Below are positions 6,061-6,487 of a stretch of DNA of 6,487 nucleotides, one piece after another. The stretch comes from Ileibacterium sp. (GTDB lineage Bacteria > Bacillota_I > Bacilli_A > Erysipelotrichales > Erysipelotrichaceae). Numbering within the stretch: position 1 is the first letter of the stretch; the number at the start of each line of letters is the position of its first letter. Position numbers and translations under genes: made by a program. The stretch covers positions 93,372-99,858 of the forward strand of contig JABUSF010000005.1 in the NCBI GenBank assembly GCA_021443945.1, given 5' to 3'. A model generated the notes under the pieces. It saw only the letters and a program-made list of their open reading frames with translations, made no database searches and was not told where the DNA came from.

Positions 6061-6487
6061 AAAAACTGAAGATTACGGCTGTGCTGTTTGTACTGATGCT
6101 TTTGGCTGTCAGCGGCTGCGCTCCTGCATCCAAACCTTTTGAAATAAAAGAACTGACCATTGATCAGGTTGCTGAGAAAATGGAAAAAGGCGAAACCTTC
6201 GTTCTGCAAGTGGAAAGAGACAACTGTCCGTTCTGCGAAGCGGCAAACGCCTATATTGAAAAGACAAAAGATGAGCACCCCGATACCGTTCTTTATCGTC
6301 TGGACTCTACAGACTTCAAGCTCATGCGTGAGCAGGAAGGGGATATGACTCTGATTTCTCAGACGGAAAACGGGCAGAAGTTTTTAGGCCTGTTCCCATA
6401 TTTCCTGTATACCCCCACTCTGTATGCTGTGATTGACGGCAAACCGTATTCTGCAGGCATCGGTTATGATGAGCAGAACAATACAGT
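6057..6487 (+). CDS. Thioredoxin-like lipoprotein with CPFC motif, 3' end outside window
   Basis: The 143 visible residues begin with a classic lipoprotein signal: basic MKKLK, a hydrophobic core, and the lipobox AVSGC with Cys21 as the lipidated residue. The protein should therefore be anchored on the outer face of the membrane. Residues 48-60 (FVLQVERDNCPFC) form a strand leading into a CxxC redox site (Cys57, Cys60), and the TPT at 119-121 followed by a strand and DGKP matches the cis-proline loop of the thioredoxin fold. The insert between the two is helical-looking and longer than in plain thioredoxins, recalling the small thioredoxin-like proteins of Gram-positives once annotated as bacteriocin transport accessory proteins. 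A thiol-disulfide exchange role is inferred; the substrate is unknown. The gene overlaps glycerate kinase by 4 nt (ATGA) and has its own Shine-Dalgarno. The reading frame is open at the window edge. Confidence 0.85.
   Translation, partial: MKKLKITAVLFVLMLLAVSGCAPASKPFEIKELTIDQVAEKMEKGETFVLQVERDNCPFCEAANAYIEKTKDEHPDTVLYRLDSTDFKLMREQEGDMTLISQTENGQKFLGLFPYFLYTPTLYAVIDGKPYSAGIGYDEQNNT

Noticed and set aside
6160..6348. Plus-strand frame of 62 codons near the right end
   Set aside because: It is an alternative frame inside the lipoprotein gene, whose own frame has a signal peptide, lipobox and CxxC site.

Overview
The window is a chromosomal segment that looks like a low- to mid-GC Bacillota (Firmicutes), perhaps a Clostridia or Erysipelotrichia anaerobe. 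The grounds are AAAGGA-type ribosome binding sites, compact intrinsic terminators, a type III pantothenate kinase, a cache-type hybrid histidine kinase and a small thioredoxin-like lipoprotein. The genus cannot be fixed from this sequence. I see no mobile element, CRISPR array, tRNA or rRNA, and all genes read as chromosomal housekeeping or signalling genes.

Layout from left to right. (1) Positions 1-294 hold the 3' end of a ketopantoate reductase-like gene (panE family), closed by a perfect 12-bp terminator hairpin. (2) A short regulatory gap (334-476) holds an inverted repeat that abuts a recognisable promoter, followed by a hybrid sensor histidine kinase (477-2627) with two membrane segments, a cache-like outer domain, HisKA, HATPase and a C-terminal receiver. 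(3) Positions 2628-2705 form a convergent terminator block with three mutually exclusive hairpins. (4) On the minus strand lies a two-gene operon, coaBC (3514-4704) then coaX (2706-3509), only 4 nt apart. (5) A 213-bp divergent intergenic region (4705-4917) carries probable promoters for both directions. (6) On the plus strand, glycerate kinase (4918-6060) overlaps by 4 nt a lipoprotein with a CPFC thioredoxin-like motif (6057 to the window end, truncated).

How the genes fit together. PanE makes pantoate (a precursor of pantothenate), CoaX phosphorylates pantothenate, and CoaBC converts 4'-phosphopantothenate to 4'-phosphopantetheine, so three proteins of the vitamin B5/coenzyme A route flank the sensor kinase. 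The kinase has its own promoter and terminator and no partner regulator in view, so a link to CoA metabolism is positional only. Glycerate kinase and the redox lipoprotein appear translationally coupled, but their functional link is unknown.

The region is mostly ordinary. The points worth a second look are the apparently leaderless start of glycerate kinase (or its alternative, a small upstream ORF overlapping its start), the glycerate kinase/redox lipoprotein coupling, the repeat abutting the kinase promoter, and the competing hairpins between the convergent genes.
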